Assembly: GCA_023398295.1 (NCBI GenBank)
Contig: JAEWSL010000039.1
Coordinates: 1-19,516 of the forward strand
DNA from: Elusimicrobiota bacterium
GTDB lineage: Bacteria > Elusimicrobiota > Elusimicrobia > Elusimicrobiales > Elusimicrobiaceae
Direction of reading: 5' to 3'
Length of the DNA stretch: 19,516 nt
The translations under genes were made by a program, and so were the position numbers. Numbering within the stretch: position 1 is the stretch's first letter; the number at the start of each line of letters is the position of its first letter. The notes below the pieces were generated by a model. It was given only the letters and a program-made list of their open reading frames with translations. It did not search any database and was not told the DNA's origin. Positions 7,695-15,438 of the stretch are shown piece after piece.

Positions 7695-10600
7695 TTATGG
7701 TATTAGAATCTTAATAACTTTTTGAGATTTGCTCGCGTTGCCGTACGTCGGATCCAAAGTCATAATTGCATAGTATAAACCGCGCGCCACTTTTCTGCCG
7801 CTTTGGTTGGTCCTGTCCCATGTGCAGCGCAGGGCAAAGTTTCTGCCCCCGATTATGGCCGAACTGCCGCCGCCGTTTGTGGTCCAATCCGGCTTAATGC
7901 CGCCTTCGGCGTTAATTTGCTCAAGCGTGGCCGTTACGCCGATAGCGTTTATACAATTGTATCCGCCTTCCCTGACGAGGTCGCCTGCGATATTGTAAAT
8001 CTTAATTGTTACATAACCGGGCGCGGGCACTTTGGTAATTTCAAACTGGCCGAAATCCTGCTTAAGCGGGTTGGGGAAGAACATTGTTACTTTATTGTCT
8101 TTCCAGTCCAAATCGGCGTACCAGCTGTCCCCGTTGGCGACGTTAATTATGTTGAGGTTGATAAATTTGTCCCAGTCCGCCACCACCTGTTGTATCGGAG
8201 TCGCGGTATTGGTAATTGCGCCGGTAATGCTGTCCATATCGTAAGAGTTAAGGACCGTAACGTACCTAAACGGATAAGCGCCGTCGGGCACTTTTTGGCC
8301 CGCATAGTCCGTGCCGTCCCAGACGTCTTCTATAGCCACAAGATGCGGCCTTGTGCCTATAATGGCCTTGACCAAAACGGCTTTAATATTAGACTCGTCT
8401 AACACAGCGCCCGTTGCGGGATCAATAAGAGTGCCCTCGCTGGGATTGGCTATTCTTGTATTAGGTTTAAGAATCTGTATGGCAACCTTCATGGGAACAG
8501 AAATTTGATAGGCAAATTTACCCACGCCTTTGGTAGAGGGGCTTACGTCCCAGACATAGCGGTCAAACACCTGGAAGTTATTGACGTTAAGAATTCTGGA
8601 TTCCACAGTCTGGTTTGCCGTTGCCGCCGCGCCCGAAGGCTGCGGATAAGGCACCGCGGTAAAGCGAACCTCAAAAGCGTCCGTTTTTACGTAATTGCCT
8701 TTTTCGTCTTTGCCGTCCCAGTAAAGTTTATTTACGACTTCGGCTTCATAAATGGACTGGCTGTTAAGCACCGTGCCGCCGCTGGCAAAGCTTGTCGCAG
8801 TAAGCGTGCGGCAGACGACGCCTTTGCCCGTGTTGCCGTTGCTATCGGTACATACATTATCAGAATTGGAACGCACCTCCACCGTAACTTTTGCCGTTCT
8901 TGTTACGGCAAACTGAACTTCGTAGGTGGGAATATAAATCGTTTCCGAAGAATAGTGCAGCTGGGGCTGCGTCGGGCTAATCTTTATTGAAGTGAAATAG
9001 ACGGGGCCGCGCGCTACGGTTATATAACCGGTGGGCCTGTCTGTGGCGTCCTGGGAGGAAACAAATTCCGCCGCCTGCGGAACGGGATTTGCCGTTGTCG
9101 TGCTTACCTTATAATATAAAGAGCTTGCGACATCCGCCTTTGCGTATATCATATAAGGATACATGCCGTCGGCCATAACTTCCTGTGAAGAAGCGTTGCT
9201 CTCATTATAAAGCAGGCCGTCCCAAAGTTCGGTAATCATAACGCCATCGCCCGGTCTTGTGCCGGTGTAGCTTTTTACGGGAGCTATAGGATATGTGCCG
9301 ATATTGCTAGGATCATAATAGATGCAGCAGGTGTTGGTATCAACCGTTACCGGCTGGGACGCGCACGGCACTGGCGGCCAGGCGCATTTGGTATTATCGT
9401 TCGGATTGGGGATAATTACGTTTTTGGCGTAAATGTCCAAAGTAACGTCCATACTCTTTGATAAGGCGTAGCTTATTGACGCCTGAGAAGTGGCGTCGCC
9501 CATAATGGGAGTGGCCGCAACGTCAACCACCCTGAATAAATCTATAGGAAATTGCACCGTGGAAGTTACCTGCTTCTCGGGGAAAAGGCTGTCTTTTGCC
9601 ACAACCCTGAACATATAAGTGCCCGGGGAAACGTAACGGCCGTTATCATCTTTGCCGTCCCACGTGAACACGTTCATATTAATGGAAGCCTGCACCTGAT
9701 TGTTAATAAGCGTTTTTACCACATAAGAAGTATCTTCCGTAGTAGCCGTACCGTTATCGCTGGTAGTAACAACTTCGGCCGTTACAATGCTGTCTCTGGA
9801 CAAAGAATATCTGAAAATAAACGGATCAAGCCCAAAAGCCGTCGGGCTTGAGCCAATGGTGCTCTGTCCCACGGGCTCTACGTAAATCTCCGGCAAACCT
9901 CTTTGCACGGGAAGCGAGCCGGTATAGAAAATCCTCGTTTTTACGCCGTCCCACGTAATATCATTTATGGTCTTAGTTTGCCCGTTTGGATAAGGCATTT
10001 CCGCCCAGACGACATATACATAATCCCCGTCGGGCAAAGCCGCGCCTACGTTATAGCCGTAGTCTTGGCAGCCTTCGGCGTTCCAGCACATGCCGTCCCA
10101 TTTGGTATTAACGCCGACTCTGCGGCCTTTTTGTTCGGTAACTTCGGCAAGTTTATAACCGTTAATGGGCGCGCCGATATTAGTTTTAACCGTACCGTCG
10201 CCGTTTACCATATTTATATCGCCGGTAAAAGAAGTGCCGGGGGAATAAATCTCCGTATGCACGGTGGCCGCTTCCGTAAGCATATAGGAAAGCATGGCGT
10301 AAGCCGTGGAGGTTTTTGTAAGGCCAGTAACCGCTATGTCGGTAATTTTAAGAGGATCCAAAGAAAGCTGGCGGGTGGTCGTTCTGCTTAAGTCATAAGC
10401 CTCTGTACCGCTCCATTCGTCCTGGCTTTGCGCCTGGAAAGAAACTACATAGTTGCCGTAGGGTAAAAGCAGGCCCTGATTATCCCTGCCGTCCCACGCT
10501 TCCTGCTCGGTAACGGCGGTATCTGTTTCCGCGCCGCCCTGCTGGCCTTCGCCGAGTCTGGGTTCGTTTTGAATAAGCGTCCTTTGCAATTCGTCGGAAG

Positions 10601-11735
10601 AAGGATCGGTTATCCTTATTGTCATCAGAGAATCTTTACTTAAGCGGTAAGAAAGTTTATAGGGTTGCGCGCCGACTATTACGTTGCTTCCTACCAAGGT
10701 GGCCGAGCTCCTTACGCTGTGTATATTTGTTACGTCCACCTGTATGGGTATCTGATTTTCACCCGGGTAGACGACGGTATGGTCAACGGTTACCTGCGCG
10801 GTGGAAATGCCGTCGCCGGGCCAATCGCTTTTTATAGTAGCCCTGTAGCCGTACTGCCCGTTGCTTTTGCCAAATTCCCCGTCAATCTCAAACATACCGT
10901 CCCACGACGTGCAGAAATTAAGATATGTTTTGCCCGCTTCGCATTGCTCAAGAGCAACGTCTACAACGCTGTTCTGGAAAGCCTTGCAGGTGCTGGCGCA
11001 GGTTTTGTAAGTGTCACTTGTAACCTCACCGCTTACAAAATTACAATACGTGGTATCGCAGCAGCTTTTGCTGTCAGTAGCTTTATAGTCGGTCTCGCCG
11101 GCGCTTTTGTTATATATCCCGACGCCGTTGCATATATTGCCCTCATCCTGGGGATAAATCGCTATCGTGCGCACGGGCGGCGTAGAATCCACGTTATAGG
11201 GGTTGCCGTTTTTCTGATATTTGAAAATTTGGAAGTAAATCGTTTGTATCGGAAAATCGCCGCTTGCTTCAGAGACGATTTCAGTTCCGTTTGGCGCGGT
11301 GGCTTTGCGCAGGGGGTTGACGCAGGTAACGTCGGCGCATAAAGTTAAGCAATGGTTGGGGTATAAATTTGCGCTTACGGCGTCGGGGAAAGGCTGGTCG
11401 TACTCAATTAAAGCGCTGTTTACCCACGGGTCTAAAGACTGCACATTCGCGCTGGAAATTGCCTCGTCTATAAAAGAGCGGTCATTGGCGGGATCGGCTT
11501 TCACCGTGCCAGTGCTGATATCGCATTGGAAATTAGTTGTGTCGGGCGTTACGGGATAGGCAACGAAATTTCTTGTTACCATAGCCGTCTGCGCGTTTGC
11601 AAAAACGCCTAGCCCTAAAAGAGCAAAAGCAAAGACTAACATTTTTGCCGTTAAGCCTTTGCCGTTATAATTTATAAAGCCGCTTGCCATATTCTTATTG
11701 TGATTTTTAATCATAAATTTATTTACCAAACACAT
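7695..11735 (-). CDS. Giant exported protein with FlgD-like Ig repeats and T9SS-like C-terminal domain
   Basis: A 1346-residue exported protein, first gene of the Tad block. The signal peptide ends near residue 48 (LVFAFALLGLGVFANA, then Q). The start is uncertain: ATG at 11735 gives a long n-region, while Met8 and Met16 (ATG at 11690) are possible and none has a strong Shine-Dalgarno. After a Cys-rich N-terminal region (SCCDTTYC, CASTC and others, probably disulfide-bonded) come repeated FlgD-type Ig units with WDG motifs, for example WDGRDNQGLLLPYGNYVVSF and WDGKDDNGRYVSPGTYMFRV. The C-terminus has FPNPL, VTIKIYNIAGDLVREGG, WDRTNQSGRKVARGLYYA and VIKILIP, like T9SS type A sorting or FlgD Ig domains. 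Likely a surface protein or adhesin linked to the pilus or to the PorV barrel next door; the substrate or partner is not known. Confidence 0.8.
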   Translation of the reverse strand: MCLVNKFMIKNHNKNMASGFINYNGKGLTAKMLVFAFALLGLGVFANAQTAMVTRNFVAYPVTPDTTNFQCDISTGTVKADPANDRSFIDEAISSANVQSLDPWVNSALIEYDQPFPDAVSANLYPNHCLTLCADVTCVNPLRKATAPNGTEIVSEASGDFPIQTIYFQIFKYQKNGNPYNVDSTPPVRTIAIYPQDEGNICNGVGIYNKSAGETDYKATDSKSCCDTTYCNFVSGEVTSDTYKTCASTCKAFQNSVVDVALEQCEAGKTYLNFCTSWDGMFEIDGEFGKSNGQYGYRATIKSDWPGDGISTAQVTVDHTVVYPGENQIPIQVDVTNIHSVRSSATLVGSNVIVGAQPYKLSYRLSKDSLMTIRITDPSSDELQRTLIQNEPRLGEGQQGGAETDTAVTEQEAWDGRDNQGLLLPYGNYVVSFQAQSQDEWSGTEAYDLSRTTTRQLSLDPLKITDIAVTGLTKTSTAYAMLSYMLTEAATVHTEIYSPGTSFTGDINMVNGDGTVKTNIGAPINGYKLAEVTEQKGRRVGVNTKWDGMCWNAEGCQDYGYNVGAALPDGDYVYVVWAEMPYPNGQTKTINDITWDGVKTRIFYTGSLPVQRGLPEIYVEPVGQSTIGSSPTAFGLDPFIFRYSLSRDSIVTAEVVTTSDNGTATTEDTSYVVKTLINNQVQASINMNVFTWDGKDDNGRYVSPGTYMFRVVAKDSLFPEKQVTSTVQFPIDLFRVVDVAATPIMGDATSQASISYALSKSMDVTLDIYAKNVIIPNPNDNTKCAWPPVPCASQPVTVDTNTCCIYYDPSNIGTYPIAPVKSYTGTRPGDGVMITELWDGLLYNESNASSQEVMADGMYPYMIYAKADVASSLYYKVSTTTANPVPQAAEFVSSQDATDRPTGYITVARGPVYFTSIKISPTQPQLHYSSETIYIPTYEVQFAVTRTAKVTVEVRSNSDNVCTDSNGNTGKGVVCRTLTATSFASGGTVLNSQSIYEAEVVNKLYWDGKDEKGNYVKTDAFEVRFTAVPYPQPSGAAATANQTVESRILNVNNFQVFDRYVWDVSPSTKGVGKFAYQISVPMKVAIQILKPNTRIANPSEGTLIDPATGAVLDESNIKAVLVKAIIGTRPHLVAIEDVWDGTDYAGQKVPDGAYPFRYVTVLNSYDMDSITGAITNTATPIQQVVADWDKFINLNIINVANGDSWYADLDWKDNKVTMFFPNPLKQDFGQFEITKVPAPGYVTIKIYNIAGDLVREGGYNCINAIGVTATLEQINAEGGIKPDWTTNGGGSSAIIGGRNFALRCTWDRTNQSGRKVARGLYYAIMTLDPTYGNASKSQKVIKILIP
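7813..10904 (-). repeat. Recurrent 'WDG' FlgD-like Ig repeat units within the giant protein
   Basis: The coding string for W-D-G (plus-strand CCGTCCCA) occurs at about 10897, 10489, 10093, 9946, 9656, 9217, 8713 and 8314, with a degenerate W-D-R copy near 7813. Spacing varies from about 150 to 500 bases, so these are divergent protein repeats, not a DNA tandem array. Each is followed by a G-x-Y/A-x-x-G-x-Y pattern typical of FlgD Ig-like units that end a beta sandwich. Confidence 0.75.
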
Positions 11736-11742
11736 TTAGATT

Positions 11743-11763
11743 TTTTACCGTACGACGGTAAAA
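11743..11763. promoter_or_regulatory. Perfect 9-bp inverted repeat upstream of the Tad block
   Basis: TTTTACCGT and ACGGTAAAA are perfect complements separated by 3 bases, starting 8 bases before the ATG at 11735. No U-run makes it a clear terminator. It could be an operator for a dimeric regulator or a 5'-leader hairpin that covers the ribosome binding site. Position at the head of the locus fits a control role; no regulator is recognised. Confidence 0.4.
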
Positions 11764-11832
11764 TGACAACAAAACAATACCATACTAAAACACAAAAAGG
11801 GTTGGAGCCCTGTACGGACTTAAAGATACTAT

Positions 11833-11867
11833 ATTATCATTTTCGCAACTTTTAACTTAAAAGTCAA
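11833..11867 (-). promoter_or_regulatory. Candidate sigma-70-type promoter for the Tad block
   Basis: On the minus strand TTGACT (11862-11867) is followed at 17 bases by GAAAAT (11839-11844), or more loosely by GATAAT (11833-11838, spacing too long). The surroundings are very AT-rich. The 186-base gap between the TPR gene and the giant gene is the natural place for the promoter. The -10 match is mediocre. Confidence 0.35.
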
Positions 11868-11904
11868 TATATTTTATATATTTCCTCTTGCGCGCTCAAA
11901 TTCC

Positions 11905-11926
11905 AATAAAAAGCCGAACTTTTATT
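11905..11926 (-). terminator. Possible weak terminator after the TPR gene
   Basis: On the minus strand AATAAAAG, a TTCGG loop and CTTTTTATT can pair (one bulged T), overlapping the TPR stop codon. The stem is A/T-rich, so this is weak, but it lies exactly where the housekeeping block should end before the Tad promoter. Confidence 0.28.
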
Positions 11927-13583
11927 TAAGCTTTTTTTCAACGCGCTTTAAGCCCTTTTTTGCCGCTTTATTTTCAGGCTCAAGCTTTAGGACCGCTTCA
12001 AAATTTGCGGCCGCTTCTTTATACTTTGAAACAGCCTCCTGCGCCAAAGCCGCGTGCAAAAGCACTTCTGCGTCGTTTTGCGCCTGAGGCATAATGCTGT
12101 CAAGCAAATTATCGGCCTCCCCGTAGCGTTTGGTTTTATAATAGTACCACGCCAGGGAATCTATAAAAGCGTATTCTTCGGGCTGGAGGGCGACGGCCTT
12201 TTTTATAAGTTCCCCGCCGCGCTTTATATCCTTGGTTTTATCCACCAGATAATAGCCCAAAAAATTAAGAGCCTGGGCGTTTTTGGGCGATAATATTATG
12301 ATATCCTCCAAAATTTTGCTCATCTTCTTATATTCTTTAAGACGCTCAAGCACCAAAGCGTAATTAAATAAAATAGTTTCGGTCCCTTTGGAGCGAGATA
12401 AAATACTCTCAAAAACTTTTTGGGCGCCTTTATAATCCCGCAAGTCAACTAAAGATAAAGCATAGTAAAAACCGACTTCGGAATTATTAAACTGCTCGTA
12501 AGCGGCTTTAAGGACTTGGGATGCCTCCTCGTATTTGCCCTGGCGGTTTAAGAAATAGCTTATTTTGACCTGGCAGGAAGCTTCCTCGGAACAGGTTTTG
12601 CCGTCGCGCAGATATTGTTCGGCGGCCTGCCAGTCGCCTTTCTCCTGCGCCTGCAAAGATAAGAACTTGCAGGCCGAAGGCTGCCCCGCATCAAGTTCTT
12701 TTGCTTTCAAAAAATATTTTGCGCTGTTCGCATCATCTTTGTTAAGTACGTAATACGCGCCGATTTTGGTATAAATTTCAGCGTCGGCCATGCCGCGGCG
12801 TTCCATTTCAAGATAAACTTTAAGGGCGTCTTCCTGGCGGCCGGTAACTTCATAAATTTTGACCAGATTATAAAAAGGCGCGGGCTCCAAAGGCAGAACT
12901 TTAGAGGCCTGCCCGTAGTATTTCGCCGCGCTTTCATAATCTCGGCCCAGCATATAAAACCCGCCTATCTGCATAGCCGTCATCGCGCTAATATTGGGGT
13001 TTTGTTTGGAGTATTTTTCAAGTTCGGCTAAAGCCCTGTCTTTATTGATATTGCTCAGAAGAGAAATGTATTTAAGAAATATATCGTCATCTTCGCCGTC
13101 TTTTGCCAAAGCTTTCTGAAACACTTTTACCGCTTCCTCAAGCTTGCCCTGCGCCCATAAAGAACTTGCCTGCGCGCTTAAAGTTTTGGCGCTGCCGGGA
13201 TCTATTTCCCCAAGAACTTCTGCGTATTTAACCGCGCCGTCCTTATCCTCCAAAACTAAAGAAAGACTGAAGAGGGAATTTGTTATCGTAACATCTTTGG
13301 GCAAAGCTTCGTCAACTTGTTTATAGAAAGCGTAAGCCTCCTTGAGATTGCCGTGCTGCTCGTTCCAGGCGGCGGCAAGAAAAGTTTTGTAAAAATCAGG
13401 GCTTAAGGCTTCAAGTTTCGGCGTTTGGGAGGAGGTATCCTGCAAAGGGGTTGTTTGCTCGGCCTGCGGCGCGGCGGTTTGCGCAGAGGGTTTGTTCTCA
13501 TACGGAGTTTGCTCTGCAAAGGCCCAAGCGGCCGCTAAGATAAAAAAAGATAAAAAAAGAGAAAATGTTTTTTTGTTTTTCAT
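11922..13583 (-). CDS. Exported TPR-repeat protein
   Basis: A 553-residue exported protein made almost wholly of TPR helix pairs. Signal peptide 1-23 (FSLFLSFFILAAAWAFA), a Thr/Gln/Pro-rich linker (24-58), then TPR units from about 67 to 548, such as AWNEQHGNLKEAYAFYKQVD, AQGKLEEAVKVFQKALAKD, DSLAWYYYKTKRYGEADNLL and SKYKEAAANFEAVLKLEPEN. TPR proteins are binding scaffolds; no enzyme motif is seen. The FLGYYLVD and DSLAWYYYKTKRY patterns match envelope TPR proteins of many Gram-negatives. The ATG overlaps the rimI stop as ATGA and has AAAGGA upstream, so it is probably co-transcribed with rimI. It is not clear whether it serves the Tad pilus as a TadD-like factor; it is twice the length of TadD and on the far side of a promoter-like gap. 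Confidence 0.88.
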   Translation of the reverse strand: MKNKKTFSLFLSFFILAAAWAFAEQTPYENKPSAQTAAPQAEQTTPLQDTSSQTPKLEALSPDFYKTFLAAAWNEQHGNLKEAYAFYKQVDEALPKDVTITNSLFSLSLVLEDKDGAVKYAEVLGEIDPGSAKTLSAQASSLWAQGKLEEAVKVFQKALAKDGEDDDIFLKYISLLSNINKDRALAELEKYSKQNPNISAMTAMQIGGFYMLGRDYESAAKYYGQASKVLPLEPAPFYNLVKIYEVTGRQEDALKVYLEMERRGMADAEIYTKIGAYYVLNKDDANSAKYFLKAKELDAGQPSACKFLSLQAQEKGDWQAAEQYLRDGKTCSEEASCQVKISYFLNRQGKYEEASQVLKAAYEQFNNSEVGFYYALSLVDLRDYKGAQKVFESILSRSKGTETILFNYALVLERLKEYKKMSKILEDIIILSPKNAQALNFLGYYLVDKTKDIKRGGELIKKAVALQPEEYAFIDSLAWYYYKTKRYGEADNLLDSIMPQAQNDAEVLLHAALAQEAVSKYKEAAANFEAVLKLEPENKAAKKGLKRVEKKLK

Positions 13584-14023
13584 ATATTCCTTTTTAAGAG
13601 CAAAGCGTCATCGGTATTATTATAGAACTTTTTTCTTACCGACACCGCCCTAAATAAATTTTTTTCGTAAAAGGCGCGCGCGGGCCCGTTTTTGCAATTA
13701 ACTTCAAGCGTAATTTCTTCCGCCCCTTTTTCTTTTAGAAAATCTATAAGTCCTTTAAGCAGCTTTGAGCCAAGCCCGCGCCTCTTATGCGAGGGCAAAA
13801 CCGCAAAATCGGTAATCTCCGCCGAAGGGGGCACGCAGCGCGCGCAAATAAACGCGCACGGCTTTTGCCCCTCTTCAATTACAAAAACCGCCGCGGCGCA
13901 ATTTGCAATTTCCTTTTCAAAATCAGCCGCGCTCCACGCCGCGCAAAAGCCGCCGCCGCGCGCAATTTGGGAAAGCATTTGCGCGTCTTTTGCAAGCGCC
14001 CTGCGCAAAAAACAATTCGTCAT
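13580..14023 (-). CDS. rimI: Ribosomal protein S18-alanine N-acetyltransferase (RimI-like GNAT)
   Basis: GNAT-fold acetyltransferase of 147 residues, probably acetylating the N-terminal alanine of ribosomal protein S18 with acetyl-CoA. Seen: core strand ITDFAVLPSHK (about 70-80), acetyl-CoA-binding loop RRGLGSKLL (81-89), LEVNCKNGPARAFYEK (about 106-121) and the RimI-type ending RKKFYNNTDDALLLKR. It overlaps tsaB (ATGA at 14020-14023) and the TPR gene (ATGA at 13580-13583). Linkage with tsaB and tsaE is the usual tsaE-tsaB-rimI order. RimI-like GNATs are hard to separate by sequence alone, but the context makes this name likely. N-terminal half is Ala/Cys-rich. Confidence 0.86.
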   Translation of the reverse strand: MTNCFLRRALAKDAQMLSQIARGGGFCAAWSAADFEKEIANCAAAVFVIEEGQKPCAFICARCVPPSAEITDFAVLPSHKRRGLGSKLLKGLIDFLKEKGAEEITLEVNCKNGPARAFYEKNLFRAVSVRKKFYNNTDDALLLKRNI

Positions 14024-14910
14024 TTTACGTCCCGCAAATCTTTATTTCCGTCTTTTAGGGCAAGCTCAAAACGAGCTGGTTTAAGATACAGCGGCGTAAA
14101 AACATCTTTTTCTTCCTTTGCGCCGTCTTTGGCCGCTTGTATTTTTTGGCCGGCAAGCGCAAATAAAGTTTGCGCGCAAACTTTATTTGCGGCCCCGCGC
14201 GCATAAAAATATTTTGCGCCGCTTGGAAAAAAGTTTTTAAGCGGCTTTGAGTCTAAGCCTAAACCCACTATAAAAAGAGGCGCTTTAAGCCGCGCAAAAT
14301 ATTTGCTTACGCCCTCTAAATCAAGCCACATTGGCTCTAACGCGACAGGCTGCAGTTGCGCGCGGGGGGCCCCGCCGTCTGCGCCGTCGGGGATTGCCCC
14401 TTTTGCGTCAGCAGGCCTCAAAGCGTAGGCGCAGATAAAATATTCCTGCCTGAAAGCGTGGGCGGCGGCAATTAAAAAACCGTTTGGATTTTTTTTGCTC
14501 CACTCCTTAAAAGTTTTATCAGTAAGAGCCTGCTCTTTAAGCGCGTCAAAAACCGTTGCGGAAAATACTTTTGCCCCGCAAAGTTCTTTTAAGACGGAAG
14601 CCAGGGTAATTGCAATTCTTATGCCGGTAAAACGCCCTGGGCCTTTTATAAAAAAAACCTGTTTAATATCCTTAAATTTAATCTTTGCTTTTTTGCAGAG
14701 TTTTGCTATTAAGGGAAATAAATATTCTTCTTGTTTAAGGCCGTCTTTTTGCGCCCCGTAGGCTTTGCCGTCTGCGCCGCGCACGCCGGCTGTCAGCGGC
14801 AGGCAGGAGCTGTCAATTACAAGCAGCGGGCCTTGCGGGCAAGCGCCGTCGGAGTTAAACTTCTGCGTCGTTTCTTTTTTTACTTTCTTTTGTATTTTTT
14901 TCTTTTGCAT
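14020..14910 (-). CDS. tsaB: tRNA t6A biosynthesis protein TsaB
   Basis: TsaB works with TsaD and TsaE to make N6-threonylcarbamoyladenosine at position 37 of ANN-decoding tRNAs. It has an ASKHA fold without its own catalysis. Seen: the start of the fold LLVIDSSCLPLTAGV (about 29-43), the family signature KGPGRFTGIRIAITLA (about 89-104; usual form GPGSFTGLR), and the C-terminal PLYLKPARFEL. At 296 residues it is longer than usual (about 220-240): a Lys-rich N-terminal tail of about 25 residues (MQKKKIQKKVKKETTQKF) and a Gly/Asp/Ala-rich insert (about 168-186, GAIPDGADGGAPRAQ) add length. No Met lies between residue 1 and the fold, so the first ATG is kept although its Shine-Dalgarno is poor. 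It contains a 34-base perfect palindrome near its 3' end. TsaC and TsaD are not in the window. Confidence 0.88.
   Translation of the reverse strand: MQKKKIQKKVKKETTQKFNSDGACPQGPLLVIDSSCLPLTAGVRGADGKAYGAQKDGLKQEEYLFPLIAKLCKKAKIKFKDIKQVFFIKGPGRFTGIRIAITLASVLKELCGAKVFSATVFDALKEQALTDKTFKEWSKKNPNGFLIAAAHAFRQEYFICAYALRPADAKGAIPDGADGGAPRAQLQPVALEPMWLDLEGVSKYFARLKAPLFIVGLGLDSKPLKNFFPSGAKYFYARGAANKVCAQTLFALAGQKIQAAKDGAKEEKDVFTPLYLKPARFELALKDGNKDLRDVK
14158..14191. repeat. 34-base perfect palindrome inside tsaB
   Basis: The left half is CGCAAATAAAGTTTGCG and the right half its exact reverse complement, with no spacer. It lies in frame in tsaB and encodes about NKVCAQTLF. An RNA copy could fold into a near 15-bp hairpin. 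A perfect 34-base palindrome within a coding region is very unlikely by chance. Confidence 0.95.
14374..14386 (-). repeat. 13-base repeat in tsaB, copy 1
   Basis: GCCGTCTGCGCCG occurs here and at 14767-14779, both in tsaB, in the same frame of the minus strand, giving A-D-G codons in both places. This copy lies in the Gly/Asp-rich insert and is flanked by CCCC/GGGG runs that can pair. Confidence 0.7.
14767..14779 (-). repeat. 13-base repeat in tsaB, copy 2
   Basis: Second copy of the 13-base string, near the N-terminus of TsaB (RGADGKA). It suggests local sequence duplication within the gene. Confidence 0.7.
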
Positions 14911-14913
14911 AAA

Positions 14914-15390
14914 TTATTTTTTTAATATTTTTTTAAGGTCTTCAAGAAGCCGCGCGCTTCTTTTTTCTTTTGCGCTTAAAATTATCTTTCGCTTTGAGCC
15001 GCCGCAAAGTTCAAGCTTAATTTCAAGACGGTCTTTTGGGAAAAAGTTTTGCGCCGGCAAAGGCCACTCGGCAAAGATAAGGGAGGTTTCGTCCTCAAGC
15101 ATAGGCTCAAAGCCCAAATTAAACATCTCCTCTTCTTTCAGACGAAATAAATCAATATGATATAAAACATTTTTTGTACTTTCGTACTTTTTCATCAGGC
15201 TGAAACTGGCGCTGACAGGTTTCTTTTTACAGCCCAAAGCGCGCGCGCAGGCGCTTACGATAACCGTCTTGCCCGCGCCTATGGGCCCGCTTAAAAAAAC
15301 AATATCCCCGCCTTTTAAGCAACGCGCCAAAGCGCGCGCAAAACGGCGGGTATCTTCAACGTTTAAGGAGTTAAAGGCAAACTCTTCCAT
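14914..15390 (-). CDS. tsaE: tRNA t6A biosynthesis ATPase TsaE
   Basis: Small P-loop ATPase (158 residues) that regulates the TsaB-TsaD complex in t6A synthesis. Seen: Walker A GPIGAGKT at 35-42, the switch region KPVSASFSLMKKY (57-69, where SPTF is usual; here it reads SASF), HIDLFRL (78-84) and FAEWP (106-110; usual EWPE-type motif). Length is typical. It ends 3 bases before the tsaB start, so the two are translated together. The SASF variant is unusual. No Shine-Dalgarno is evident before the ATG (GCGCAATTATT), the start being supported by the normal N-terminal length. Confidence 0.93.
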   Translation of the reverse strand: MEEFAFNSLNVEDTRRFARALARCLKGGDIVFLSGPIGAGKTVIVSACARALGCKKKPVSASFSLMKKYESTKNVLYHIDLFRLKEEEMFNLGFEPMLEDETSLIFAEWPLPAQNFFPKDRLEIKLELCGGSKRKIILSAKEKRSARLLEDLKKILKK

Positions 15391-15438
15391 AATAATTGCG
15401 CCAAAAGGCCGTCAAAAACAAAATTAAACTGCTTAAGC

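Noticed and set aside
10665..11342. Plus-strand open frame of 225 codons opposite the giant gene
   Set aside because: It is antisense to a 1346-codon frame with a signal peptide and repeat units; its translation has no recognisable family, and antisense open frames are common opposite long repeats of TGGGACGGC-like codons.
11798..11811. AGGG/CCCT hairpin followed by five U on the minus strand, as an attenuator in the Tad leader
   Set aside because: The stem is only four base pairs. I cannot tell it from chance; the U-run is real but A/T runs are common here.
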